From contig NZ_BMNG01000026.1 of assembly GCF_014646335.1 (NCBI RefSeq), forward strand, positions 4,532 through 68,531: a stretch of DNA of 64,000 nt, written 5' to 3'. The notes under the pieces were generated by a model. The model saw only the letters and a program-made list of their open reading frames with translations. It did no database searches and had not been told where the DNA came from. Below are positions 33,992 to 42,090 of the stretch, in pieces. The stretch comes from Streptomyces lasiicapitis. GTDB taxonomy: Bacteria > Actinomycetota > Actinomycetes > Streptomycetales > Streptomycetaceae. The position numbers and the translations under genes were made by a program. The first letter of the stretch is position 1. The number at the start of each line of letters is the position of its first letter.

Positions 33992-33993
33992 CC

Positions 33994-34779
33994 ATGACCG
34001 ACACCGAGCTGCCCGCCCACCGGACCGCCGTCGCCGACCGCTTCCTCTCCCCACGCGACGAGGCCCGCGTCCAACTCGCCGTCCAGGCCCAGCGGCTGGC
34101 CGCCGCGGCCACCGAGCTGATGCCGGTCGACCCCGACGCGGCCCCTGGCGCCCTGCTGCGCGCCGCCCTCGCCCTGGAGAAGGCAGTCCACCGCATGCAG
34201 GACGCGGCCGTGGTCGCCGAGCGCGAGCGCGGCACCAACTGGACCCAGCTGGGCGAGACCGCGGGCATGACCAAGCAGTCCGCGCACCGCAAGTGGGCGC
34301 AGGCCGTCCAGGTCTGGGCCCAGCTGGGCCGGGCCACCACCGCGGGACACATCATGTCCACCCCGGAGCGGGCCGCCTGGCTGGACGCGTACTACGCCCA
34401 GACCCACCCGGAGCGCGCCGACGCCGTCTCGGCCGGACTGGACGCGGTGCGCCACCCGCAGGCACTGGACAGCGAGCACGCCCGCCGCGGCCGGGCCGCC
34501 GTGCTGCACGCCCGCCGCGAAGCCCTGGCGCAGCGCTCCAGCATCCTGCACGAGGAGTTCATGGGGCCTGCGGACACCCCGGCGGACCGGGCCGCGCGCG
34601 CGTCCAGCGCCCGCGCCTTCGCCGCCCTCAACGACGAACAGGCCGAGCTGTACACCGAACTCGCCGCCGCCGAGCCCGCGCTCGCCGAGGAGCACCTGGC
34701 CGACGCCGCACGCGCGGCCAACGAGGCCGACCGCAACCGCGAGCACGCCGCGCTGCTCGATGAGCGGGCCGGGGCGTAG
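33994..34779 (+). CDS. HTH protein, probable binder of the palindrome array
   Basis: A 261-aa protein. Residues about 75-100 (ERGTNWTQLGETAGMTKQSA, HRKW) form a helix-turn-helix. Before it lies a helical N-terminus, and after residue 100 come long charged helices (ARRGRAAVLHARREALAQRS and the acidic C-terminal half) likely to dimerise. ATG follows the last palindrome by 2 bp, and a TAAGCT -10 box ends 6 nt before it, so the transcript is probably leaderless and controlled by the array. Autoregulation is the simplest model; a role in plasmid maintenance is possible. Confidence 0.75.
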   Translation: MTDTELPAHRTAVADRFLSPRDEARVQLAVQAQRLAAAATELMPVDPDAAPGALLRAALALEKAVHRMQDAAVVAERERGTNWTQLGETAGMTKQSAHRKWAQAVQVWAQLGRATTAGHIMSTPERAAWLDAYYAQTHPERADAVSAGLDAVRHPQALDSEHARRGRAAVLHARREALAQRSSILHEEFMGPADTPADRAARASSARAFAALNDEQAELYTELAAAEPALAEEHLADAARAANEADRNREHAALLDERAGA

Positions 34780-34925
34780 GCGGCGCACCCGGCGCCGGTG
34801 GACGGCCCGCGCCGGGACCGTCCGCACAAAGCCTCACGGACCGCGTCTTTGGGGCCGCTCCGTCGCCTCTCGGCCCGGACAGCCGTGCGCAGGCGGCCGC
34901 CCCTAGGCTTCTCCCGGTGAGGCTC

Positions 34926-34945
34926 GGCCTGGCCGGCACCAGGCC
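34926..34945. terminator. Possible stem-loop between genes
   Basis: GGCCTGG and CCAGGCC pair across a short loop in the 226-bp space after the HTH gene. Nothing else is recognisable in that space. Confidence 0.4.
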
Positions 34946-35005
34946 GGGCCTCCGAAAGGCGTCACCGCCCGCAGGTCAGCCCGCGCCGTACGACCATCCC
35001 CCGGC

Positions 35006-35508
35006 TCACATCCTGGCGCGCACCGACGCGGTGAATTCGTCGCGGAGGCGATCAGAACGCTCCCGGGCCTGCTCCCACGCGAAGATGTGTGTCTCCCGGT
35101 ACCCGGCGTCCGTGCCTGCCCTCTTGATCGCGTCCACTTCCGCCATCAGTGACCGGTGGACGGATCGGGCTCTGTCAAAGAGGACAGCATCCAAGTTCCC
35201 GATCATCCGGGCCGATCGCTCGACCTCGTTCAGCGCTGTGCCGACGGCATGCCAGGACCGGCCGGTCGCCGTGTCCACACTCAGGTCGGTGCTGTACCCG
35301 GCGTTGTGCCGGACGATGGCGGTGATCTGCTTGCCGAAGTCGTCCTGGGGGCGTTGCACTGCTTCTCGAAGGCCCGGCAGTCGTTGAGGAGCTTCTCCCT
35401 GCGCCAGCCCCGGTTCTCCCTGCGCTTGGTGTAAACGACAGCGAAAACGGCGCCAGCGCAGGTGATGAGGGCTGCGGCGACCCCGGGAATCCAGATGGCG
35501 GAAGACAT
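35006..35508 (-). pseudogene. Membrane protein with a probable frameshift
   Basis: One frame (35281-35508) begins MSSAIWIPGVAAALITCAGA with a single membrane span and a basic stretch, and loses sense after FEKQCNAP. Another frame (35006-35359) begins QRPQDDFGKQITAIVRHNAG and runs as a helical soluble domain to the stop. The switch lies at a CCCCC run near 35345-35350. Joined they give a normal ~165-aa bitopic protein. It is either a mutation, a sequencing error, or a programmed shift. Confidence 0.55.
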
Positions 35509-35536
35509 GGCAGTAGCGTGCCGTTCGCGCAGCGGC

Positions 35537-35740
35537 TCAGCGGTCGGTGGGCTCCACGCCCACCGTGCGCAGCATCTCGTCTCGCTGCTCAGGGGAGAGC
35601 TTCATCGACGGTGGGAGCGGCTTATCTATCCCCATGTTGCCGATGAGGAACAACGACTGACCGATGGCCACCGTTGACGTCGGCTGCGAGGGACGGCCTG
35701 ACCACGTAGCCCTCGACGGCGGAGTCGGATTCTCTGTCAT
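35537..35740 (-). CDS. Small hypothetical protein, 67 aa
   Basis: ATG at 35740. MTENPTPPSRATWSGRPSQP, then a soluble tail with a conserved-looking LSPEQRDEMLRTVGVEPTDR. No motif recognised. It lies 28 bp upstream of the frameshifted membrane protein on the same strand, so they probably share a transcript. Confidence 0.6.
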   Translation of the reverse strand: MTENPTPPSRATWSGRPSQPTSTVAIGQSLFLIGNMGIDKPLPPSMKLSPEQRDEMLRTVGVEPTDR

Positions 35741-35967
35741 GGGGCCACCATCGCAGCTACGGCTGACCGCGCGCGAGATGCCGGTGTGAATTCCGCCGCC
35801 GTACCACGCGCCGAGTCAGCGGCCGTGCCCGGATGTCCTGGCCGACGGGGGCGGTGAACCACGGGGGCTCAGTTCGGTACCCGAAGCCACGAATTCGACG
35901 CAGCTCAGAGGCGGTCCGGGAGATCATTACGGGTGCAACAAGTGTGGTGCACGGCTTCGGCGAACCG

Positions 35968-36516
35968 TCACTCCTGCATCCGGATCGCGCGGATCTGGAG
36001 GCGGAGGAGGTGCAGGGTGAGCAGGGCCTGAGCGAGGGAGCCTTCGGCGCCGTCCAGAGCGATAAGAGCGTGCTCCAGCCGGTCTTGGTCGACATGATCC
36101 TGGGCGTCGAGGAACTCTGCGGCGGCCATGGTGGTCGCTGCGGCCGCGGCGATGCCGAGTGGTTCGGCGGCGTCCTCGTCGTCAGGGTCAACGTCGGCGA
36201 GGAGTATGGGGATGTCGAATGTCGTGCGGCGGAGCCGGTGGGTAAGGACAGCGCGGTGGACGACCCTGTCGGCGCTCGTGTGTTGCCACCCTTGCTGGAG
36301 CCCGTGGAGGGATTGGGGTGGTTCCTCTGTCGGGTCGACCACGGTGGTGGCCTCGGTCTCAATGAGGCCGAGCAGGGCCCCGAGAAGCTCGGGGACGTCC
36401 TGTTTGATCAGACCGTTGGGACGTACTTCGGGGTCGACAACGTGTTCTTGTCCCAGCGCGGCGAGTGCCCTGAGCATCTGGTCGATCGAGATCGGGGTGA
36501 CGTTCTCCAGGCCCAT
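35968..36516 (-). CDS. Hypothetical protein, 182 aa
   Basis: ATG at 36516. MGLENVTPISIDQMLRALAA, then mostly helical; an acidic central region (DIPILLADVDPDDEDAAEPL) and a C-terminal helical bundle ending LLRLQIRAIRMQE. No membrane span or catalytic motif is seen. A strong terminator hairpin stands just upstream. The function is unknown. Confidence 0.7.
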   Translation of the reverse strand: MGLENVTPISIDQMLRALAALGQEHVVDPEVRPNGLIKQDVPELLGALLGLIETEATTVVDPTEEPPQSLHGLQQGWQHTSADRVVHRAVLTHRLRRTTFDIPILLADVDPDDEDAAEPLGIAAAAATTMAAAEFLDAQDHVDQDRLEHALIALDGAEGSLAQALLTLHLLRLQIRAIRMQE

Positions 36517-36549
36517 GGTGTGCTCCCCTGCCCGTCGTGTGTCCAGGGT

Positions 36550-36587
36550 CCCACCGGAGTCCGCTCGTTGGGGCGGACTCCGGTGGG
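36550..36587. terminator. Perfect 15-bp stem-loop
   Basis: CCCACCGGAGTCCGC (36550-36564) and GCGGACTCCGGTGGG (36573-36587) pair perfectly across an 8-nt loop. It lies between two minus-strand genes and probably ends the transcript of the upstream one. Confidence 0.8.
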
Positions 36588-36609
36588 AACTGCGTACTCC
36601 GGCGCAGGG

Positions 36610-37116
36610 CTAGTCGGTTTCGGCGGCTGCCGCGCGGTTGATCTGGGCCATGAGTTCGCGGTTGGCGCCGCGGGCGGCGGCGAGGTCGTCGTCCCGTTCC
36701 TGGAGCTTCAACTCCAGGTCGATCACCTGCTGGCCCTCGTCGTGTCCACCAGCTCCGGACCCTGCCCCGCGCGGCGTGGCGCGGCCAGGTGTGACGACAG
36801 CTTCCGGTAGGCCCACGCCCGGTGCGCACCACGCCCTCCGTGACGTGACCAGCCGGTAGCAGAGCTGGCGCAGCGTCACCGCCGTGCCGTACTCCGCCGC
36901 CACCACCCGCGCCCGCTCCACCACCCGACCCCACACCAACGCCACACAGATACAAGTACCCGCCCCACGGTGAACGTGGGCTCTCTGCTGGGACGGGGAG
37001 GACGAACAGCCCGGCGACGAAGGGGTGTTGGGCGCATCGTCCGGGTGATCGAACCGGCCCGCTCGTGCCCGCCGGCCTCCGATGTGCGATAGACGCAGTG
37101 ACTCACTGTTGATCAC
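36610..37116 (-). pseudogene. Mosaic remnant of integrated-element genes
   Basis: The 168-aa frame joins unlike pieces. Residues about 60-90 (VVERARVVAAEYGTAVTLRQ, LCYRLV) resemble the start of a widespread actinobacterial phage/plasmid protein (ERARxxxxxYxxxVTLRQLxYRLV), and the last ~35 (LELKLQERDDDLAAARGANR) look like the coiled-coil tail of streptomycete integrases. The stretch between is low-complexity. I read it as a fused, decayed segment, not a working gene. Confidence 0.5.
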
Positions 37117-37262
37117 CCCCTGGAGGCCCTTTTGACTCCCTCGCCCTGTGGCGCACGGCGCCGGTGGACGCCCGCGCGCTGCTGACCGCCTGCGCCCTGC
37201 TCCTCACCGCCCTGGCCCTGCCCGCCGCCGACGCCCCCCATCCTCTGAGCCCTCTTGCCCTC

Positions 37263-37282
37263 CTGTACGCAGTTGCGTACAG
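37263..37282. promoter_or_regulatory. 20-bp palindromic operator
   Basis: CTGTACGCAGTTGCGTACAG consists of two perfect 8-bp arms with 4 nt between. It lies 20 bp before the start codon at 37302, so a repressor bound here would block the two-gene unit that follows. Confidence 0.6.
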
Positions 37283-37301
37283 AGGTGAATCGGAGGGCTG
37301 C

Positions 37302-37760
37302 ATGACCCTGCACACCGCGACCTGGGGACCGGGCGGGGGCGTCGACCTGACCATCCGTCTGACCGGCGCTGAGGTAGACGCGATCGGCCTGACCGAGGCT
37401 GAGGGCCTCGTAGAGCACATGGACACGGCCCTGTGGGCGCTGGCGATCCTGCGCACCGGCCACAGCGTACGCACCGAGGCGCAGACGGAGATCACGGCCG
37501 ACGATCTGCACATCGCGATCCGGGAGCTGCACACCCACCTGGTGCCGATGGTGGGCGGCATCCGTGACGCCGCGATCCGCCGCCACCGCGAGCTCGGCGG
37601 CACCACCGGCCAGCTCGCTGCGGCGATGGACTCCCAACGGTCAAGCGCACAACGGCGACGCGAGGCGCTGGATGAGACCGGCCCTCGCCGCATCGCGGCC
37701 GCCCGCTGGGAAGCGTGGGCCTCCGCCAAGAGAAGTGACGACACCACCGACCAGGACTAG
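37302..37760 (+). CDS. Hypothetical protein, 152 aa, under palindromic operator
   Basis: ATG at 37302 with GGAGGG before it; the longer open frame from 37164 would include the operator and is not preferred. The product MTLHTATWGPGGGVDLTIRL continues as a helical protein rich in charged residues (ELHTHLVPMVGGIRDAAIRR). No membrane span. The family is not recognised. It is followed 9 bp later by a small acidic protein gene. Confidence 0.65.
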   Translation: MTLHTATWGPGGGVDLTIRLTGAEVDAIGLTEAEGLVEHMDTALWALAILRTGHSVRTEAQTEITADDLHIAIRELHTHLVPMVGGIRDAAIRRHRELGGTTGQLAAAMDSQRSSAQRRREALDETGPRRIAAARWEAWASAKRSDDTTDQD

Positions 37761-37769
37761 GAGATCAGC

Positions 37770-37928
37770 ATGGCCCGCAAGATCTTTGGGTTCGTGGGTG
37801 ACGACTTCGCCCCCGCCCCGGACGGCTCGGAGCCCATCATCCTCTCCGACGGGCAGAGCATGGTGGACGAGAACGGCGACATCTACCAGACCCACCCGTC
37901 CCACCAGACGGACACCGACGAAGACTGA
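37770..37928 (+). CDS. Small acidic protein, 52 aa
   Basis: ATG follows GGAG at good distance. MARKIFGFVGDDFAPAPDGS, then a neutral middle and a very acidic end (SHQTDTDED). It has no signal peptide. It is probably made together with the 152-aa protein. It could be a short regulatory or accessory protein; I see no RiPP-modifying genes beside it. Confidence 0.6.
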   Translation: MARKIFGFVGDDFAPAPDGSEPIILSDGQSMVDENGDIYQTHPSHQTDTDED

Positions 37929-37940
37929 CGTCCGAAACGC

Positions 37941-37974
37941 GTACGGGGTCAGCCCAGATGGGCTGACCCCGTAC
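37941..37974. terminator. Perfect 15-bp stem-loop terminator
   Basis: GTACGGGGTCAGCCC (37941-37955) and GGGCTGACCCCGTAC (37960-37974) pair perfectly around an AGAT loop, 12 bp after the stop of the 52-aa gene. Confidence 0.85.
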
Positions 37975-38000
37975 GGCGTTCCAGACGAGCTGAGCGAGCC

Positions 38001-38534
38001 TCACCCTGCCCGCCGCATCTGCGTACGGCACGCCGCCACGACGGCCGGGTCCAGACCACTGCTGCTCGCCCACGAGCACACCACCCCCGGCGCCACGTCA
38101 ACACCCGGACGTGGCGCCGGGCGAGGGCGCCCCGCTCCCTCGCGCGGCACCGCCCTCTGCGGCGCCCGCCGACGAGGAACCGTCCGGCGCGGTACCGCTC
38201 GACGAGGCGCAGCGTCAACCGCCCCCGCCCCGGCTGTAGGACGAGCCCGGGGCCGGGGCAGTACACGCACCGGCCGCTGCTCGGCCGCTTCTGCCTTCTC
38301 GCGGCGGCGCGGCGCCGGGCGAGGTTCGGGCCCGGTGCGCACCAGCTGGTCCGTGCCGCGCGGCGGCACTGGCCGAGGCGTGGACTGCTGCGGTGAGACG
38401 AGCGGCGAGGGGGCACGGTCGCCGGCAGGCGACGCGTGCCGCTCGGCGGCCTGCCGCTGTGCCGGTCCGACCGCCGTACACCCTGTGGTGAGCAGCACGG
38501 CGGCGGCCAGGAGGAGCGGGAGGGTGCGGCGCAT
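38001..38534 (-). CDS. Lipoprotein, 177 aa
   Basis: ATG at 38534. MRRTLPLLLAAAVLLTTGC is a signal sequence ending at a lipobox Cys (residue 19), so it is attached to the outer face of the membrane. The middle is Arg/Pro/Ala-rich and unlikely to fold. The end (VVCSWASSSGLDPAVVAACR) has two Cys that could form a disulfide. The function is unknown. Confidence 0.7.
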   Translation of the reverse strand: MRRTLPLLLAAAVLLTTGCTAVGPAQRQAAERHASPAGDRAPSPLVSPQQSTPRPVPPRGTDQLVRTGPEPRPAPRRREKAEAAEQRPVRVLPRPRARPTAGAGAVDAAPRRAVPRRTVPRRRAPQRAVPREGAGRPRPAPRPGVDVAPGVVCSWASSSGLDPAVVAACRTQMRRAG

Positions 38535-38742
38535 CGGGCCACCCTGGCGCACTCGTCCCACGACGAGGTGGAGCGCACGCCGTGATCCACCAGGACGGGT
38601 GAGCCCTGGCTGCGGGGCGCGGCCCCGGGCGCATCAACCTCGGGGTGAACGGCGCGCTCAGCCGTCGGTGTCGGGCGTAACCGGCGCGTTGTCAGAGGCG
38701 TCTGGCAGGCTCTTGCTTGATCGACTGGCATAGGAGGCCCAG

Positions 38743-38934
38743 GTGAAGAACTTCAAGGTGGTATCGCGGACGGACGGCCGCGTCCACGTGAGCGTGGTCT
38801 CGTACAGCGAAGTCGCCGCCGAGACGGAGTTGAAGAGACTGCAGAAGCTAGGTGCCGTGGCGCGCGTGGTCCCGGTCGCGGTGGGCGGCGACGTGCCGGA
38901 CAGCGTCCTTGAGGAGATGAGACGGGCCGGCTGA
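38743..38934 (+). CDS. Small hypothetical protein, 63 aa
   Basis: GTG with AGGAGG before it. VKNFKVVSRTDGRVHVSVVS, then a helix (EVAAETELKRLQKLGAVARV) and a short tail. The strand-strand-helix order is that of a small alpha/beta protein. No known motif. Confidence 0.7.
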   Translation: MKNFKVVSRTDGRVHVSVVSYSEVAAETELKRLQKLGAVARVVPVAVGGDVPDSVLEEMRRAG

Positions 38935-38962
38935 CCGCCCGACGGCGCAGCTGGCGTTCTGC

Positions 38963-39922
38963 TTACGCGCCCTTACGAAGCGGGGGGAGCGCTGCGACGG
39001 CGGACCGCTTGGCGGTCTCCAGCGCCCTGGCGAAGGTCTTCGCCACGACCGCGGCTTCTCCGGTGAGACTGTCCAGCTCGGCGGCTGCAAGGTCATCACG
39101 GGCGGTGCGGGCGAGCAGATCGAGCACGTCGGAACTCCCGTCGCTCAACTGCTGGATCTGCTGGAGCTCCTCGTACGTGGCATCGGCCTCGGTGACCTGG
39201 TCGGCGTAAGCCTCCAACGCGGTCACGCGCCGCTCGATGCTGTCCCGGCTGACGTCCAGGGCCTTGCGCCGTACGCCGAGCAGCTCGGTGACCTTCTCGC
39301 TCCTGGGCGTGGCTGGCTCCTGCTCCACCAGGCGGCTGTAGTCGCGCAGGCCGGTCGCGATCTCCCATTCGTGCTCCGGGAGCATGACCTCGTTGCGCGG
39401 CCGGTCCAGGAGGGAGAGGCGGTGCACGGAGGACCCTAGGATCGTGTCGGCGGCCCGCTGCGCCCGGACGAGGAGCGCCTGGGCGTCGTCGGTCAGCTGC
39501 TTGGGGCGGACCCATCGCTCTTCTGACTCTGCGACGATGCGCAGCTTGTCGTTGTCGCCTCCGGCGATCAGGACCGTGAACACGACGTAGGTCGCGAGCA
39601 GGCCGCCCGCCATCATGACCACAGGGAGCGCGGACTCAATCATGTCTGCGATCCAGATGTGGAAGGCCTGGTTGGGGGACGGGTCGTCGGGCCGGTCGAC
39701 GGTCGAGGCGAACCACCAGGCAAGGCCTGTCACCGTCGCGCCGGCCGCGCCCCAGCCGATGGCCGGTTGAGCATCCCACCAGGGGCTGATCGGCTTGCCG
39801 GCAGCCCAGATCGGATGACGCTCGGCATGCCGAAGTAGCGCCTTGGTGTCCTCGGGCAGTTCGGGATCCAGGACGGCGCGCGGGACCTCGGGACGTGTCG
39901 GTTGGTCGTTGTCGTTGTTCAC
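38963..39922 (-). CDS. Membrane protein with coiled coil, 319 aa
   Basis: GTG at 39922 follows GGAGGGCGA; the longer frame upstream is non-coding. Two membrane segments (AIGWGAAGATVTGLAWWFAS and LPVVMMAGGLLATYVVFTVL) lie in the N-terminal third. The remaining ~190 residues are helical with coiled-coil character (SRDSIERRVTALEAYADQVT). No enzyme motif is seen. It may be a surface or division-related protein. It shares its strand with the next gene but lies 147 bp away. Confidence 0.7.
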   Translation of the reverse strand: MNNDNDQPTRPEVPRAVLDPELPEDTKALLRHAERHPIWAAGKPISPWWDAQPAIGWGAAGATVTGLAWWFASTVDRPDDPSPNQAFHIWIADMIESALPVVMMAGGLLATYVVFTVLIAGGDNDKLRIVAESEERWVRPKQLTDDAQALLVRAQRAADTILGSSVHRLSLLDRPRNEVMLPEHEWEIATGLRDYSRLVEQEPATPRSEKVTELLGVRRKALDVSRDSIERRVTALEAYADQVTEADATYEELQQIQQLSDGSSDVLDLLARTARDDLAAAELDSLTGEAAVVAKTFARALETAKRSAVAALPPLRKGA

Positions 39923-40068
39923 TCGCCCTCCCGCATTTCCGTTGTGCAGTTCAGAGCGACTTCGGCTCACCGGCATAGCCAAACCCCGCTCGGGCGAGTA
40001 CGGCGTGGATCCCGGGTGGATGGCGGGCATCGGGCAGGCTCTCCTTCGCACAGGGGGGACCGGTCTGG

Positions 40069-40800
40069 TCAGGGGCGAACGATGTACACCGTCGCCTTGG
40101 GCTCGGTCAGGGACCGCACCGAGGCTGGTGAGCCGCTGGCCGGGTCCCGGACAGCCAGCCCGGACTGGTCCAGCGCATGCTGTACGGCGTCGAGAGCCCG
40201 AGTCCGTTCGGCCTCGGGCTCGTCGAGCCACAGGGCTTGCAGTCCCACCGCGCGCTCCGATTCCTTGACGTCGTACCTGAGCGGCACTTCCTCGTGCAGG
40301 TCGCCCAGGGCGTCGGCCACGTCGAGGCGCAGCAGCTCACCGGCGAGGTCCTTGAGCGTGGTGGGTCGGCTCTGCGCCGGAGCCGCCCTGGACGCGATGG
40401 TGTTGGCGGTGGCTCCTTGGCCGCGGCTGTCCGCGGCCATCGCTGCGATCAGACGGTTGCGTGCGTCGCGGAGCGCCCAGGCGGCAGGTGTCGTGTGGTC
40501 CCGGCCACCGTCCGGCATGGGAAGCGGCCAGCCCGTGGCAGCACACAGCCCCAGCAGATCCAATCTCGTGTCGCCAGCGTCCCTCTCACGGACGGTGGTG
40601 GTGCCCTCGGGGATCGAGACCACCTCGCGCGGGGTGATCCGCATGGTGCGCCAGTCACCGATCGCACCCAGATTTTCGATCACGTCGTCGACCGTGAGCC
40701 AGGTCAGTCCTTCAGCATGCAGCAGGTCCAGTAGGCGCTGAAAGTGACGGGCGACGCGCCCCTTGAACACGATCGGACCAGGGTCTTCGGCTGCACTCAC
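40069..40800 (-). CDS. Hypothetical protein, 243 aa
   Basis: GTG at 40800, with a GGGGAG box. The N-terminal ~75 residues look like a small alpha/beta domain (KGRVARHFQRLLDLLHAEGL, LTVDDVIENL). No membrane segment or known motif is found. An inverted repeat (40863-40886) lies 63 bp upstream and a possible TAGGGT -10 lies between, so the gene may be repressed by an unidentified regulator. Confidence 0.65.
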   Translation of the reverse strand: MSAAEDPGPIVFKGRVARHFQRLLDLLHAEGLTWLTVDDVIENLGAIGDWRTMRITPREVVSIPEGTTTVRERDAGDTRLDLLGLCAATGWPLPMPDGGRDHTTPAAWALRDARNRLIAAMAADSRGQGATANTIASRAAPAQSRPTTLKDLAGELLRLDVADALGDLHEEVPLRYDVKESERAVGLQALWLDEPEAERTRALDAVQHALDQSGLAVRDPASGSPASVRSLTEPKATVYIVRP

Positions 40801-40862
40801 TGTTCTCCCCTGTTTGTTCGCCTTCGGTCCTGCTCAGCCGCCACCCTAGCGGTAAAAACCTT

Positions 40863-40886
40863 GACTGGTAAGAAGTTTGACCAGTC
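40863..40886. promoter_or_regulatory. Inverted repeat upstream of the 243-aa gene
   Basis: GACTGGT (40863-40869) and ACCAGTC (40880-40886) form perfect 7-bp arms around 10 nt, in an AT-richer stretch. This is a plausible repressor site for the minus-strand gene. Bases 40887-41048 hold nothing I can support. Confidence 0.5.
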
Positions 40887-41048
40887 GAGGGAAAAGGGGC
40901 CGCCAGCATCCCGCCAATCCGGACACCGACGACATACGCAACTCGCCAACCCTGGCCATCGCCCAGAAACTCCACAAAGTGGGTGCCACCGGCACCGACC
41001 CGCAGGCCCCGACAACGCCCGCCTGGGGTGCCAGGAACCGCCCGGGGT

Positions 41049-42053
41049 TCAGGAGCTGTAACGCTCGGGCTTGGGCGCCCGGGACATGAGAAGGTCGGCC
41101 GCTTCGCGGGCCGTGACCTTCCCTTCGATGACGCCGACGACGACTTCGGTGATGGGCATCTCCACCCCGTGTCGGTGGGCGAGCGCGAGGAGGGCTGTGG
41201 ACGTCTCGACGCCTTCGGCGGTCTGCCGGGTCTGCGCCGTGGCCTCCTCTACGCTCAGTCCCTTGCCCAGGTGGGTGCCGAAGGTGCGGTTGCGGGACAG
41301 CGGCGAGGAGCAGGTGGCCACCAGGTCGCCGACGCCGGCCAGGCCGGAGAAGGTGAGCGGGTCAGCGCCGAGCACTTGGCCCAGGCGGGCGGTTTCCGCC
41401 AGCCCGCGCGTCATGAGGACGGCGGTGGCGTTGTCGCCCAGTCCCAGCCCGCTGGCTAGTCCGACCGCGAGCGCGATGACGTTCTTGACGGCGCCGCCGA
41501 GTTCGCAGCCCACGACATCGGTGTTGGTGTAGGGGCGGAAGTACGGCGTCGCCGCAGCCTCCTGGAGCTGCTGGGCAACCTTCTCGTCAACGCACGCAAT
41601 GACGGAGGCCGCGGGCTGGCGGGCGGCAACCTCGCGGGCCAGGTTGGGTCCGGAGAGCACCGCGACGCGCTCCGGGGACAGGCCGACTTCCTGCGTGATG
41701 ACCTCGCTCATGCGCGATCCGGTGGTTGTCTCGACGCCCTTCATGAGACTGACCACGATCGTGTCGCCCCCGAAGTGCGGGGCCCAGGCAGCGAGGTTGG
41801 GGCGGAGGGACTGCGCCGGGATTGACACCACGACCACCTCGGCGCCGTCGAGGGCGGCCGCCGGGTCGGTGGTTGCCCGCAAGCCGGTCGGCAAGGTGAT
41901 GCCGGGCAGGTAGTCGGGGTTCTCGTGTCGGGTGTTGATCGCATCCGCGATCTCCGGTCGGCGGGCGTGGACTACGACGTCGTTGCCAGCGTCCGCGAGC
42001 ACCATGGCGTAGGTAGTGCCCCATGATCCGGCCGACAGGACTGCAGTCCTCAC
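41049..42053 (-). CDS. GpsA-like NAD(P)-glycerol-3-phosphate dehydrogenase
   Basis: A 334-aa protein. GTG at 42053 follows GGGAGGAA. The Rossmann start is VLSAGSWGTTYA, where GpsA normally reads G-x-G-x-W-G; the first Gly is Ser (residue 7). The rest is well kept: VVVSIPAQSLRPNL, AVLSGPNLAREVAARQPAA, ELGGAVKNVIALAVG with the active-site Lys, and FSGLAGVGDLVATCSSPLSR. GpsA makes glycerol-3-phosphate for phospholipids. It follows the methyltransferase gene of the lasso cluster by 37 bp on the same strand, so it may be a spare housekeeping copy or a tailoring enzyme. Confidence 0.88.
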   Translation of the reverse strand: MRTAVLSAGSWGTTYAMVLADAGNDVVVHARRPEIADAINTRHENPDYLPGITLPTGLRATTDPAAALDGAEVVVVSIPAQSLRPNLAAWAPHFGGDTIVVSLMKGVETTTGSRMSEVITQEVGLSPERVAVLSGPNLAREVAARQPAASVIACVDEKVAQQLQEAAATPYFRPYTNTDVVGCELGGAVKNVIALAVGLASGLGLGDNATAVLMTRGLAETARLGQVLGADPLTFSGLAGVGDLVATCSSPLSRNRTFGTHLGKGLSVEEATAQTRQTAEGVETSTALLALAHRHGVEMPITEVVVGVIEGKVTAREAADLLMSRAPKPERYSS

Positions 42054-42090
42054 CCTGATTCCTCCCGCCATCCATCCACTCCGCCCTGAG

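Noticed and set aside
34917..35387. GTG frame seven bases after a TAGGCT box
   Set aside because: The promoter-like box is suggestive, but the frame is antisense to the membrane protein at 35006-35508 and its product is Ser/Arg-rich with no structure.
40877..41089. Small plus-strand gene after the inverted repeat
   Set aside because: TTG start, Pro/Arg-rich sequence, no ribosome-binding site; it overlaps the end of the GpsA-like gene.
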